This document shows positions 6,554-12,251 of a DNA stretch of 12,315 nucleotides, in pieces. The notes beneath the pieces are model-generated. The model made no database searches. It was not told the origin of the DNA and saw nothing but the letters and a program-made list of their open reading frames with translations. The DNA is from GWF2-50-93 sp049297395 (GTDB lineage: Bacteria; Verrucomicrobiota; Lentisphaeria; Victivallales; GWF2-50-93), in NCBI GenBank assembly GCA_049297395.1, contig JBAQUG010000521.1:1-12315 (forward strand), given 5' to 3'. Each line of letters starts with the position of its first letter. The stretch's first letter is position 1. The position numbers and the translations under genes are program-made.

Positions 6554-6684
6554 GTAACCGTTAAGCTGGTAAAAATGAGGCTGTCTATCCTTGAAAGTAT
6601 GTTGGGATTTAGCCCGACAATTCTTAAATAGGCGGGTTAAAACCCACCTTACTCATGAGGCAAAACGACCAGCTTAACGCTTAC
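6554..6684. repeat. 131-bp inverted-repeat-bounded element with internal palindromes
   Basis: The arms GTAACCGTTAAGCTGGT (6554-6570) and ACCAGCTTAACGCTTAC (6668-6684) are inverted copies matching at 16 of 17 positions. Between them lie a TGTTGGG...CCCGACA hairpin (6600-6619), of the family seen at 11064 and 11211, and a GGCGGGTT/AACCCACC hairpin (6631-6648). No reading frame of note is present. The layout resembles a small non-autonomous mobile element (MITE) or a composite of repeat units. It fills much of the 6524-6839 gap upstream of the secreted-protein gene. The part from 6685 to 6787 shows nothing recognisable. Confidence 0.55.
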
Positions 6685-6787
6685 TTAATTCCTTTATTTG
6701 ATGATGGTATCCTTGTTTTCTACCGCTCAAACTCTTTTGTTTCCATTGTAAAACATATTCCACCGTCAGCGCATATTCAATTTGAAA

Positions 6788-6827
6788 GTACGGATTAAGT
6801 AAACGACATAGTTTACTGAATACGTAC
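6788..6827. terminator. 40-bp palindrome downstream of the vapC remnant
   Basis: GTACGGATTAAGTAAAC (6788-6804) and GTTTACTGAATACGTAC (6811-6827) pair at 15 of 17 positions around a six-base loop. It lies 12 bases past the vapC stop on the minus strand and could end vapBC transcription, although there is no clear T-tract. It could also be the end of a mobile element. Confidence 0.5.
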
Positions 6828-6839
6828 CTGTGGTGGGTT

Positions 6840-7040
6840 TCAGAAAGTTTCAATTCCGCACAAGACTGCGGTTTCTTTTAATTTCTTGTCCAGGCTCCAT
6901 AAGGAAGTGTCCTTGAAAAGGCATGATGCCAGCAGATGGACGTCAATAAGCCCGATGCCTCTGCCGGGAATATTATGAGTTTCTATGAAGTTGGTGTTTC
7001 TGAAATGGCCTATCCATACGGAGGTATCGACAAGGACCAT
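6840..7040 (-). CDS. vapC: VapC toxin (PIN domain) with in-frame internal deletion
   Basis: VapC toxins are PIN-domain RNases of about 130 residues; this product has 66. The N-terminus MVLVDTSVWIGHFR carries the first catalytic Asp (Asp5). After RNTN the sequence jumps to FIETHNIPGRGIGLIDVHLLASCLF...LWSLDKKLKETAVLCGI, which is the normal C-terminal third of VapC and includes two more acidic positions. The middle, about 55-65 residues with the conserved Glu of the active site and part of the fold, is absent, but the frame is kept and the junction is clean. The product is therefore almost certainly inactive as an RNase. It starts by one-base overlap with the vapB stop (TAATG), with GGAGGAG upstream inside vapB, so it is still translationally linked. 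It could be a pseudogene, or a retained dominant partner of the antitoxin. Confidence 0.85.
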   Translation of the reverse strand: MVLVDTSVWIGHFRNTNFIETHNIPGRGIGLIDVHLLASCLFKDTSLWSLDKKLKETAVLCGIETF

Positions 7041-7231
7041 TAAGAACTCCTCCGCCTGTGTACGGGCTTGATATCTTTTTCAGTTCCACCGAGTCTGGCC
7101 AGGCGGGCGGCGCTTGCCTTGGAAATAAGAGATTCCAGTCCTTTCCTGACAAGTGCTGTCTTTTCCCGGATTCCAGTAAGTTCCGAAGCCTTAGAAAAAA
7201 TTTCAGAGTCTATGTTAAGCGTTGTTCTCAT
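7040..7231 (-). CDS. vapB: VapB antitoxin, complete
   Basis: 63 residues with the standard form of the VapB subgroup: MRTTLNIDSEIFSKASELTGIREKTALVRKGLESLI, a ribbon-helix-helix DNA-binding part, then ARLARLGGTEKDIKPVHRRRSS, the C-terminal toxin-binding tail. Both halves are intact. It would neutralise VapC and repress its own promoter. The start ATG (7229-7231) lies inside a palindromic operator-like sequence and lacks a ribosome binding site, so translation may be leaderless or start weakly. Its toxin partner is internally deleted, which makes this antitoxin functionally orphaned unless it acts on other VapC proteins. Confidence 0.9.
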   Translation of the reverse strand: MRTTLNIDSEIFSKASELTGIREKTALVRKGLESLISKASAARLARLGGTEKDIKPVHRRRSS

Positions 7232-7260
7232 GCATATTAATGTGCATCATCCATATGCAT
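7230..7260 (-). promoter_or_regulatory. operator-like palindrome overlapping the vapB start
   Basis: ATGCATATTAATGTGCAT (7230-7247) is an imperfect palindrome (16 of 18 positions). A further ATGCAT stands at 7255-7260, giving three (A/G)TGCAT half-sites spaced 12 and 13 bases apart. This is the right place and form for autoregulation by a ribbon-helix-helix antitoxin. The first half-site contains the vapB start codon. Confidence 0.5.
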
Positions 7261-7352
7261 AGTCAACGCCCGTCTTGCAGAACTCCGCAAAATATGGTTT
7301 TTGTCTTGATTTACTTGATTTATGTCCCATATCCAGCTATCCTTTCGCCGAT

Positions 7353-7811
7353 ATGAAAATCAAGAAAATAAAAAGGGCAAACTATGCCAACACTCCAATT
7401 CAAAGATCGCTGTTTGACTATGTGGCGGAGGAAAACATCAACGGCCTTGAAAAATCCGTCGCCATTTATCTTGATGAACAGGAAAAGCTTCTGTGGTGGT
7501 ACCGCAATATGAGCAGGCAGGACTACCATATCCAAGGATGGAAACGGCACAAGATTTATCCCGACTTCATTGCGGCGGACAGGAAAAATGATAACAACGA
7601 CTACGAAACAGTTTATGTACTGGAGACCAAAGGCATACATCTGAAAAACGAGGACACGCAATACAAGCAGGATGTCTTCAAGCTCTGCAACGAATTAGGG
7701 GCGAAGAAACCCTGGAAGGAACTGTTTGACGAGTTCCCCGACCACGACTTTGAATTCCAGGTTGTGTTTGGGGACGAGTGGCAGAACAAAATTAACAAGC
7801 TGATGCAATGA
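7353..7811 (+). CDS. isolated C-terminal nuclease domain of a type III restriction enzyme (Res), remnant
   Basis: 152 residues from ATG 7353. The frame is open back to a TTG at 7275, but the added residues do not look like the family. The segment ENINGLEKSVAIYLDEQEKLLWWYRN...YHIQGWKRHKIYPDFIA...YVLETKGIHLKNEDTQYKQ is characteristic of the end of Res subunits of type III restriction-modification systems. A PD-(D/E)xK site is visible as Asp71 (YPDF), Glu91 and Lys93 (ETKG). The whole DEAD-box helicase part (several hundred residues) is missing, and no mod methyltransferase is present. Without the helicase it cannot cleave by the known mechanism. It is probably a decayed remnant next to vapBC. 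A free-standing nuclease is less likely. No ribosome binding site is seen before 7353. Confidence 0.8.
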   Translation: MKIKKIKRANYANTPIQRSLFDYVAEENINGLEKSVAIYLDEQEKLLWWYRNMSRQDYHIQGWKRHKIYPDFIAADRKNDNNDYETVYVLETKGIHLKNEDTQYKQDVFKLCNELGAKKPWKELFDEFPDHDFEFQVVFGDEWQNKINKLMQ

Positions 7812-7833
7812 CAGAGACTTGATTTCTTTATAC

Positions 7834-7856
7834 ATTTTTCCAGCCTCTGGAAAAAT
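7834..7856. promoter_or_regulatory. 10-bp hairpin or operator in front of nagB
   Basis: ATTTTTCCAG (7834-7843) and CTGGAAAAAT (7847-7856) form a perfect inverted repeat with a CCT loop, ending 17 bases before the nagB start codon. It could end transcription from the upstream remnant, or serve as the binding site of an amino-sugar repressor. Position and symmetry fit an operator as well as a terminator, and the sequence does not decide. Confidence 0.45.
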
Positions 7857-7873
7857 CAACGGAGAATTTTGTT

Positions 7874-8659
7874 ATGGAAGTAATCATACGTCCCGACAGG
7901 GAGAAGGCGATGGAGCTTGTTGCGAAGCTCATTGTCAAGGCTGTGCGTGAAAAACCTTCCCTTGTCCTTGGCCTCGCCACAGGAAACACCATGGAGCCAC
8001 TTTATGCGAAGATCGCGGAAATCCACAAGAAGGAGAAAGTTGATTTTTCACTTTGCAGGACTTTCAACCTGGACGAATACGTCGGATTGAAGGAGGAACA
8101 CAGGAATTCATACCGGCACTATATGAACGAACATTTTTTCAACAGGATAAACATAGATCTGCGGAATACGCATCTGCCTTCGGGGACGGCGGAGGATTTT
8201 GACAGGGAATGCGAGAAGTACGAGCAGAAGATAAAGGAATGCGGAGGAGTGGATCTCCAACTGCTAGGGATCGGGAAGTCAGGGCACATCGGGTTCAACG
8301 AGCCTCTTTCCGCTTTTTTCTCGAGGACGCGCGTGAAGGCGCTGACTCCGACGACGATTGCCCAGAACTCTCCGCTTTTCGACAAGCCTGAGGAAATGCC
8401 GAAACGGGCGATCACGATGGGCGTAGGTACAATACTTGAGGCGAAGAGGATCGTAACGCTTGTCATTGGAAGTTCGAAAGCTGAGATTCTCGCTAAGGCG
8501 GTAGAGGGGCCGGTCACTTCAATGGTCTCCGCTTCAGCGCTACAGCTCCATCCGAAATGTGTCGTGATAACCGATGAGAAGGGTGCTGCCAACCTGCAGG
8601 GCAGGGACTATTACAGATGGATATTTGATAATGAACCCGAGTGGGAAGAGTTCAGATAA
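7874..8659 (+). CDS. nagB: glucosamine-6-phosphate deaminase
   Basis: Converts glucosamine 6-phosphate to fructose 6-phosphate and ammonia in amino-sugar catabolism, in the cytoplasm. It has 261 residues, the normal length. The phosphate-binding turn LGLATGNTMEPLY is at 32-44, and FNLDEYVGL contains Asp67, the proton-transfer Asp (Asp72 in E. coli). GIGKSGHIGFNEP carries His138 and Glu143 of the catalytic triad. The third triad position, Asp141 in E. coli and Asn in some Gram-positive enzymes, is Ser136 here. The end is conserved (SALQLHPKCVVITDE). GGAG lies 9 bases before the ATG. The gene is flanked by a hairpin on each side and appears to be its own transcription unit. The Ser substitution could alter the pH profile or substrate, so related 6-phospho-amino-sugar isomerase activity cannot be excluded. 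Confidence 0.93.
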   Translation: MEVIIRPDREKAMELVAKLIVKAVREKPSLVLGLATGNTMEPLYAKIAEIHKKEKVDFSLCRTFNLDEYVGLKEEHRNSYRHYMNEHFFNRINIDLRNTHLPSGTAEDFDRECEKYEQKIKECGGVDLQLLGIGKSGHIGFNEPLSAFFSRTRVKALTPTTIAQNSPLFDKPEEMPKRAITMGVGTILEAKRIVTLVIGSSKAEILAKAVEGPVTSMVSASALQLHPKCVVITDEKGAANLQGRDYYRWIFDNEPEWEEFR

Positions 8660-8679
8660 ATTTCGCGGACGCGAAATTT
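8658..8679. terminator. hairpin overlapping the nagB stop codon
   Basis: AAATTTCGCG (8658-8667) and CGCGAAATTT (8670-8679) are perfect inverted copies with a two-base loop, starting inside the TAA stop codon of nagB. It is a probable terminator or RNA 3'-end stabiliser. There is no long T-tract. The form suggests another dispersed palindrome. Confidence 0.6.
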
Positions 8680-8707
8680 ACATATGGATATTTCTTGCGC
8701 CGATAAT
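8679..8707 (+). promoter_or_regulatory. candidate promoter of the aminotransferase gene
   Basis: TTACAT near 8678-8683 and GATAAT at 8702-8707 are about 18 bases apart. Transcription from here would include the whole 15-bp inverted repeat ahead of the aminotransferase. TATAAA at 8743-8748 is an alternative -10 box, but it would start inside the left arm and remove the hairpin. Weak evidence. Confidence 0.25.
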
Positions 8708-8747
8708 GGATAAAACGCTCATCACGTTGCTATTTCTTTCTTTATAA

Positions 8748-8799
8748 ATATTTTCCCTCCTGACAACAAAGCATTATTTAATAACAGGAGGGAAAATAT
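8748..8799 (+). promoter_or_regulatory. perfect 15-bp inverted repeat sequestering the ribosome binding site
   Basis: ATATTTTCCCTCCTG (8748-8762) and CAGGAGGGAAAATAT (8785-8799) are exact inverted copies around a 22-base AT-rich loop. The right arm contains the strong Shine-Dalgarno AGGAGGG (8786-8792) and ends on the base before the ATG at 8800. In RNA the hairpin would hide the ribosome binding site completely, so translation should need melting, an alternative fold, or a bound factor. It could also be a DNA operator. No known riboswitch class was recognised. Confidence 0.7.
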
Positions 8800-9924
8800 A
8801 TGCAGACGCCTTTTTACGGTCATGTGAGACAGTATGAGAACATCAAGAAGGAAATTGATGCGAACATCAACGAAGTCCTGATGAGCGGACAGTATGTCCT
8901 CGGACCGATGCTCAAGAGATTCGAAGGTGAGCTCACCAAGTATTTCGGAACCAAGCACGCTATCGGAGTTGGAAACGGAACAGATGCGATCTGGCTTGCG
9001 CTCATGGCGATGGACATCGGTCCCGGCGACGAAGTAATCACCCATCCCAACACATTCTTTGCTACAGCCGAAGCGGCATGGATTGCCGGATGCAAGGTTG
9101 TATTCGTGGACTGCGACGAGAAGACACGCTGCATAGATCCTTCTAAAATTGAAGCCGCAATAACCCCGAAGACCAAGGCGATCATTCCCGTCCATCTCTA
9201 CGGACAGTGCGCAGACATGCCGGCGATTGCGAAGATCGCAAAGAAGCACAACCTGAAAGTCATTGAAGACAACGCCCAGGGGATTGACGGAAGAGGCGAC
9301 ACGTTCAGGCAGGGCGAGCTTTCGGATGCAGTAGCGACAAGCTTCATCATCCAGAAGAACCTCGGATGCTTCGGCGATGGCGGAGCGCTTTTCACTAACG
9401 ACGACAGGATAAATGAAAGAGTCCGCAAGCTGCGCAGCCATGGTTCAGTCAAGCGCGACCATCACTCATACGGATTCAACAGCCGCCTAGACGATCTCCA
9501 GGCAGGCGTTCTCAGCGCGAAGCTGAAGCACATCACGCAGTGGACCGACATCAGGATCAGGCTTGCCGAACAGTATACAAAGGGTCTCCAGGGCGTCAAG
9601 GCCATGACTCTTCCCTATGCAAAACCTGGATACCGCCATGTGTTCCATCTCTATGTCGTCGAGACAAGGGATGCCAACAAGCGCGACGATCTGGTGAATT
9701 TCCTCGTCTCCAACGGCGTCGACGCCAAGACACATTATTCCATAGCCATCCACAAGCAGGAGGGATTCCCGTGGGGCAAGGAATACAGGATAGTCGGCTC
9801 TGTTGCCAACGCAGAGAAGAATGCGGCATCATGCGTATCTCTTCCGATGTTCACTGAACTGACCGTGGAAGAGGTCGACTACTCCATCGCGAAGGTTCTT
9901 GAATGGGACAAGAAGAACTCATAA
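8800..9924 (+). CDS. DegT/DnrJ/EryC1/StrS-family PLP aminotransferase
   Basis: A fold-type I PLP enzyme that usually aminates a keto group on a nucleotide-linked sugar or a cyclitol. It has 374 residues, full length. GVGNGTDAIWLAL (56-68) is the cofactor phosphate region, EDNAQGIDG (156-164) carries Asp157 that pairs with the PLP ring nitrogen, and Lys186 in IQKNLGCFGDGGAL is the Schiff-base lysine. YGFNSRLDDLQAGVLSAKL is the usual substrate/cofactor loop. The C-terminal domain contains HVFHLYVVE. Translation starts at an ATG directly after a stem that includes its AGGAGGG. A strong hairpin separates it from the oxidoreductase gene downstream, a pairing common in amino-sugar and cyclitol pathways. 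No nucleotide-sugar gene is in the window, so the substrate is unknown. Confidence 0.93.
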   Translation: MQTPFYGHVRQYENIKKEIDANINEVLMSGQYVLGPMLKRFEGELTKYFGTKHAIGVGNGTDAIWLALMAMDIGPGDEVITHPNTFFATAEAAWIAGCKVVFVDCDEKTRCIDPSKIEAAITPKTKAIIPVHLYGQCADMPAIAKIAKKHNLKVIEDNAQGIDGRGDTFRQGELSDAVATSFIIQKNLGCFGDGGALFTNDDRINERVRKLRSHGSVKRDHHSYGFNSRLDDLQAGVLSAKLKHITQWTDIRIRLAEQYTKGLQGVKAMTLPYAKPGYRHVFHLYVVETRDANKRDDLVNFLVSNGVDAKTHYSIAIHKQEGFPWGKEYRIVGSVANAEKNAASCVSLPMFTELTVEEVDYSIAKVLEWDKKNS

Positions 9925-9939
9925 TGACTGAATGAAAAA

Positions 9940-9972
9940 CACAGCCGCAACCTCACCAGAGGTGCGGCTGTG
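9940..9972 (+). terminator. strong intergenic hairpin, terminator or attenuator
   Basis: CACAGCCGCAACCTC (9940-9954) pairs with GAGGTGCGGCTGTG (9959-9972) with one bulged A and the loop ACCA. It is the most stable looking stem in the window. The following bases (CAATTTAA) give only a weak T-tract, so partial read-through into the oxidoreductase gene 20 bases on is plausible. Confidence 0.65.
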
Positions 9973-9992
9973 CAATTTAAGGATGGCTCCAT

Positions 9993-11060
9993 ATGAAAAA
10001 ATACAATGTAATGATAGTTGGAATGGGAAAGCGCGGCAAGCATCACGCGACCGCATTCACCGCGAATCCGAACTTCCAGGTTACAGGGATCTGCGACATC
10101 GATGCTGAAAAGCTGAAAGCTGCTGCTTCTTCCCTTGGAAATCCTGTTGTCGGAACTGATGCGGCCAAAATGGCTAAGGAGATCAAGCCCGACCTTTTCT
10201 GCTTCTGCACCATGCCTCATATCAGGACGGAAATGCTGAAGATCGCGGTTGACTGCGGTGCGAAAATGGTGGCCTTTGAAAAACCAGTGGCTTTGAGCAT
10301 GAAAGAAGCGCTGCTACTCAAATCCCTTGTCGATAAAAGCGGGATCAAGGCGGTTGTCAGCCATCAGCACCGTTACGGAGTCCATTACAGGAAAGTCAAG
10401 GAAATCGCAGACAGTGGAGAACTCGGAAGGATAGAGATGATCTACGCCGGGGCCACAGGCTGGATGACCCACATGATGAGCCACATGGTCGACTACATGC
10501 GCTGGTACAATGGCAATGTCGAGGCGGAATGGGTAATAGGACAAGCTTCAGGAAAATCCAAGTTGAGCGATAACCATCCTTCTCCTGACTACATTGAAGG
10601 AGTGATCCAGTTCGCCAACGGCGTCCGTGGAATAGTCGAATGCGGGGCAGGGGCTCCAGACCAGCCTGAAGTTTCTAAATGGTGGGGTAAGAACCGTATC
10701 TGCGTCCAGGGAACCGAAGGCTTTGCCGAAGTCCTTACTAATGGCGGATGGCGTGCCGTGACCTCGAATGGTGTCCAGAAGGGCGAAGGAGCCATGAACT
10801 ACGATCTTGATATGCCTCCGTACATACAGGAAATGGCCGACTGGCTGATCAATGGAAAGGTCCACCAGTGCAATTTTGAAAATGCGTTCAAGGGATGTGA
10901 AATTGTCAACGGCATCGTACGTTCCGCGCTTTATGGCGGACAGGTAAGGCTGCCTCTTGCGGACGGTCCGGATGAAATTGCCGAGCTGAAGGCCAAGCTT
11001 CCTGAAAAGAAGGCAATTGCCAGCTCGTTCAACAAGGCTGAATTCCCCGGCTGCGAATAA
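9993..11060 (+). CDS. Gfo/Idh/MocA-family NAD(P)-dependent oxidoreductase
   Basis: 355 residues. An N-terminal Rossmann domain (VMIVGMGKRGKHHATAF, residues 5-21, then CDIDAEKL) binds NAD(P), and the motif EKPVALSMKEA carries the conserved EKP lysine. A C-terminal alpha/beta domain follows, with HQHRYGVHYRKVKEI and TGWMTHMMSHMVDYMRWY; the His of SHMVDY sits where the family has its catalytic HxxD-type residues. Members oxidise or reduce sugars, sugar acids or inositols, or act on nucleotide-sugars. AAGGA lies 9 bases before the ATG. It follows the DegT-type aminotransferase in the same direction, after a strong hairpin, and may act in the same pathway; this is inferred from order alone. No signal peptide is seen. 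The exact substrate is not evident. Confidence 0.93.
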   Translation: MKKYNVMIVGMGKRGKHHATAFTANPNFQVTGICDIDAEKLKAAASSLGNPVVGTDAAKMAKEIKPDLFCFCTMPHIRTEMLKIAVDCGAKMVAFEKPVALSMKEALLLKSLVDKSGIKAVVSHQHRYGVHYRKVKEIADSGELGRIEMIYAGATGWMTHMMSHMVDYMRWYNGNVEAEWVIGQASGKSKLSDNHPSPDYIEGVIQFANGVRGIVECGAGAPDQPEVSKWWGKNRICVQGTEGFAEVLTNGGWRAVTSNGVQKGEGAMNYDLDMPPYIQEMADWLINGKVHQCNFENAFKGCEIVNGIVRSALYGGQVRLPLADGPDEIAELKAKLPEKKAIASSFNKAEFPGCE

Positions 11061-11063
11061 GCA

Positions 11064-11106
11064 TGTTGGGCTTTCCTGTCCTGAGCTTGTCGAAGTAAGC
11101 CCGACA
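11064..11106. repeat. TGTTGGGCTT palindrome with a CTGAGCTTGTCGAAG repeat in its loop
   Basis: TGTTGGGCTT (11064-11073) and TAAGCCCGACA (11096-11106) form the stem also seen as a compact hairpin at 11209-11234 and 6600-6619. Here 22 extra bases, containing CCTGAGCTTGTCGAAG, sit in the loop. The arrangement looks like one repeat placed into another. It follows the oxidoreductase stop by three bases and can serve as its terminator. Confidence 0.7.
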
Positions 11107-11129
11107 CAAAATTAGAATCAAACATGGCG

Positions 11130-11155
11130 GTTCCTGTTAGAATTCCAGCAGGAAC
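11130..11155. repeat. palindrome around GAATTC
   Basis: GTTCCTG (11130-11136) and CAGGAAC (11149-11155) pair around a partly symmetric centre containing GAATTC. No coding region is here; it is one of three palindromes in the 11061-11233 gap between convergent genes. Confidence 0.5.
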
Positions 11156-11208
11156 TGCTTTATGTTTTGGGAAACTTTGGCAATATTGATAGTCTGAACT
11201 CGACAAAA

Positions 11209-11234
11209 GTATGTTGGGCTTCAGCCCGACATAC
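11209..11234. terminator. compact hairpin at the 3' end of the DUF3137 gene, dispersed repeat family
   Basis: GTATGTTGGGCT and AGCCCGACATAC pair over 12 positions with one G-T pair and a two-base loop. Its last base is the first base (plus strand) of the DUF3137 stop codon. It is placed to terminate both convergent transcripts, and related copies lie at 6600-6619 and 11064-11106. Confidence 0.6.
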
Positions 11235-12211
11235 TATTTCCAGATCCTGGTATTCAGATTCAATTCTTCGATGATTTTACCAGCTAGGGAGAGGTTGTCG
11301 AAATAGTCCTTGACGAGGCTGAAGTCATCGTTGGGACTGAATATCCGCGGCTCGAAAAGATTCTTGCTGATTGATATCGCGACATATACTTTCGAGTTCT
11401 TGAACGAGAGGAAGACTGTATTGTTCTCCTTCCTCCTGAATTCCACAAGCCTCTGCATCAGCCCGGGAGTCAGTATGTATCTTGCCGTGATCTGGTCGTC
11501 GCCATACACCACGAAGAGCTTTTCAAATTCAGGATCCTCAAGCTTTATGAGCTGTCCCTTCCTGGTGAGGTTCCATGACTGGAAGATCTTGCCGAGGAAA
11601 CCGAAAGTCTTTTCTGCGAAATCAGGAAGGACGACCGTTGTTCCAGTGAATTTCTTGTTGAAGTCGGCTATGAAGAATAAACCTTTGAAGATGGTGTGCC
11701 ATTCGGTATGGTGGTTGCCTTTGCTGTCGGTGATCTCGGTCTTGTATTCCGAATGGATTTCAGAAAATTCTATCTGCGTTTCCCCGATCTTGCCTGACAC
11801 GTAGTCTTCGCACTTGTATCTGTCAGGATGGGTCAGGAATATCTGGCTGTCCATATATGTAGGCTGTCCGATTCCGGACTCCGGACTGTAGGAGAGGTTG
11901 GCGTCTACGAACCTGACCACTTCCGCCACGATCTTTGTTTTGAATTCCGAGACATATGCCTTGGAGGCGCCGTTCACGAAGATGAAATAGTAGATGATCC
12001 CGAAGAGGATTGCGAGAAAGAATGATATGAATATGAAAACAGGATTTTTAGCGACGAGTGAAATCATGGTGGCGAGGAGGATTATGGAAATGCATCCGAC
12101 GATCAGGAGCGTTATCATGAAGGCTATTTTTTTCCTGGTCACCTCAAGTTCCCTGATCCGCTGGAGGAGGGATGTATCGTAGAAGTTTCTTAAATCGGTA
12201 ATCGTTTTCAT
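11234..12211 (-). CDS. DUF3137 domain-containing membrane protein
   Basis: 325 residues. A basic, helical N-terminus (residues 1-28) is followed by two membrane segments at about 29-52 and 56-79 and a long soluble C-terminal domain, which with a two-pass hairpin would be cytoplasmic. The C-terminal part has the DUF3137 signatures YVSGKIGETQIEFSEIHSEYKT, GNHHTEWHTIFKGLFFIADF, TVVLPDFAEK, LEDPEFEKLFVVYGDDQITARYILTP and ISKNLFEP. The family is widespread, often beside LemA-type proteins, but has no established biochemical role; no lemA is seen here. ATG 12209-12211 is the first start in the frame, and no clear ribosome binding site precedes it. The gene is transcribed toward the oxidoreductase, and its upstream side is occupied by a 64-bp repeat. 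Confidence 0.92.
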   Translation of the reverse strand: MKTITDLRNFYDTSLLQRIRELEVTRKKIAFMITLLIVGCISIILLATMISLVAKNPVFIFISFFLAILFGIIYYFIFVNGASKAYVSEFKTKIVAEVVRFVDANLSYSPESGIGQPTYMDSQIFLTHPDRYKCEDYVSGKIGETQIEFSEIHSEYKTEITDSKGNHHTEWHTIFKGLFFIADFNKKFTGTTVVLPDFAEKTFGFLGKIFQSWNLTRKGQLIKLEDPEFEKLFVVYGDDQITARYILTPGLMQRLVEFRRKENNTVFLSFKNSKVYVAISISKNLFEPRIFSPNDDFSLVKDYFDNLSLAGKIIEELNLNTRIWK

Positions 12212-12251
12212 ATATAAACCAGTTTTGTAGTTTTTTATACTAATTGAAGAA

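Noticed and set aside
7812..7873. glmS-type ribozyme or other amino-sugar riboswitch ahead of nagB
   Set aside because: Only 62 bases are available and they hold one simple hairpin without the multi-stem core of known classes.
10931..11206. Small minus-strand protein containing LLRQAQDRKAQ
   Set aside because: The peptide is the translation of the CTGAGCTTGTCGAAG dispersed repeat, and the rest is antisense to the oxidoreductase gene.
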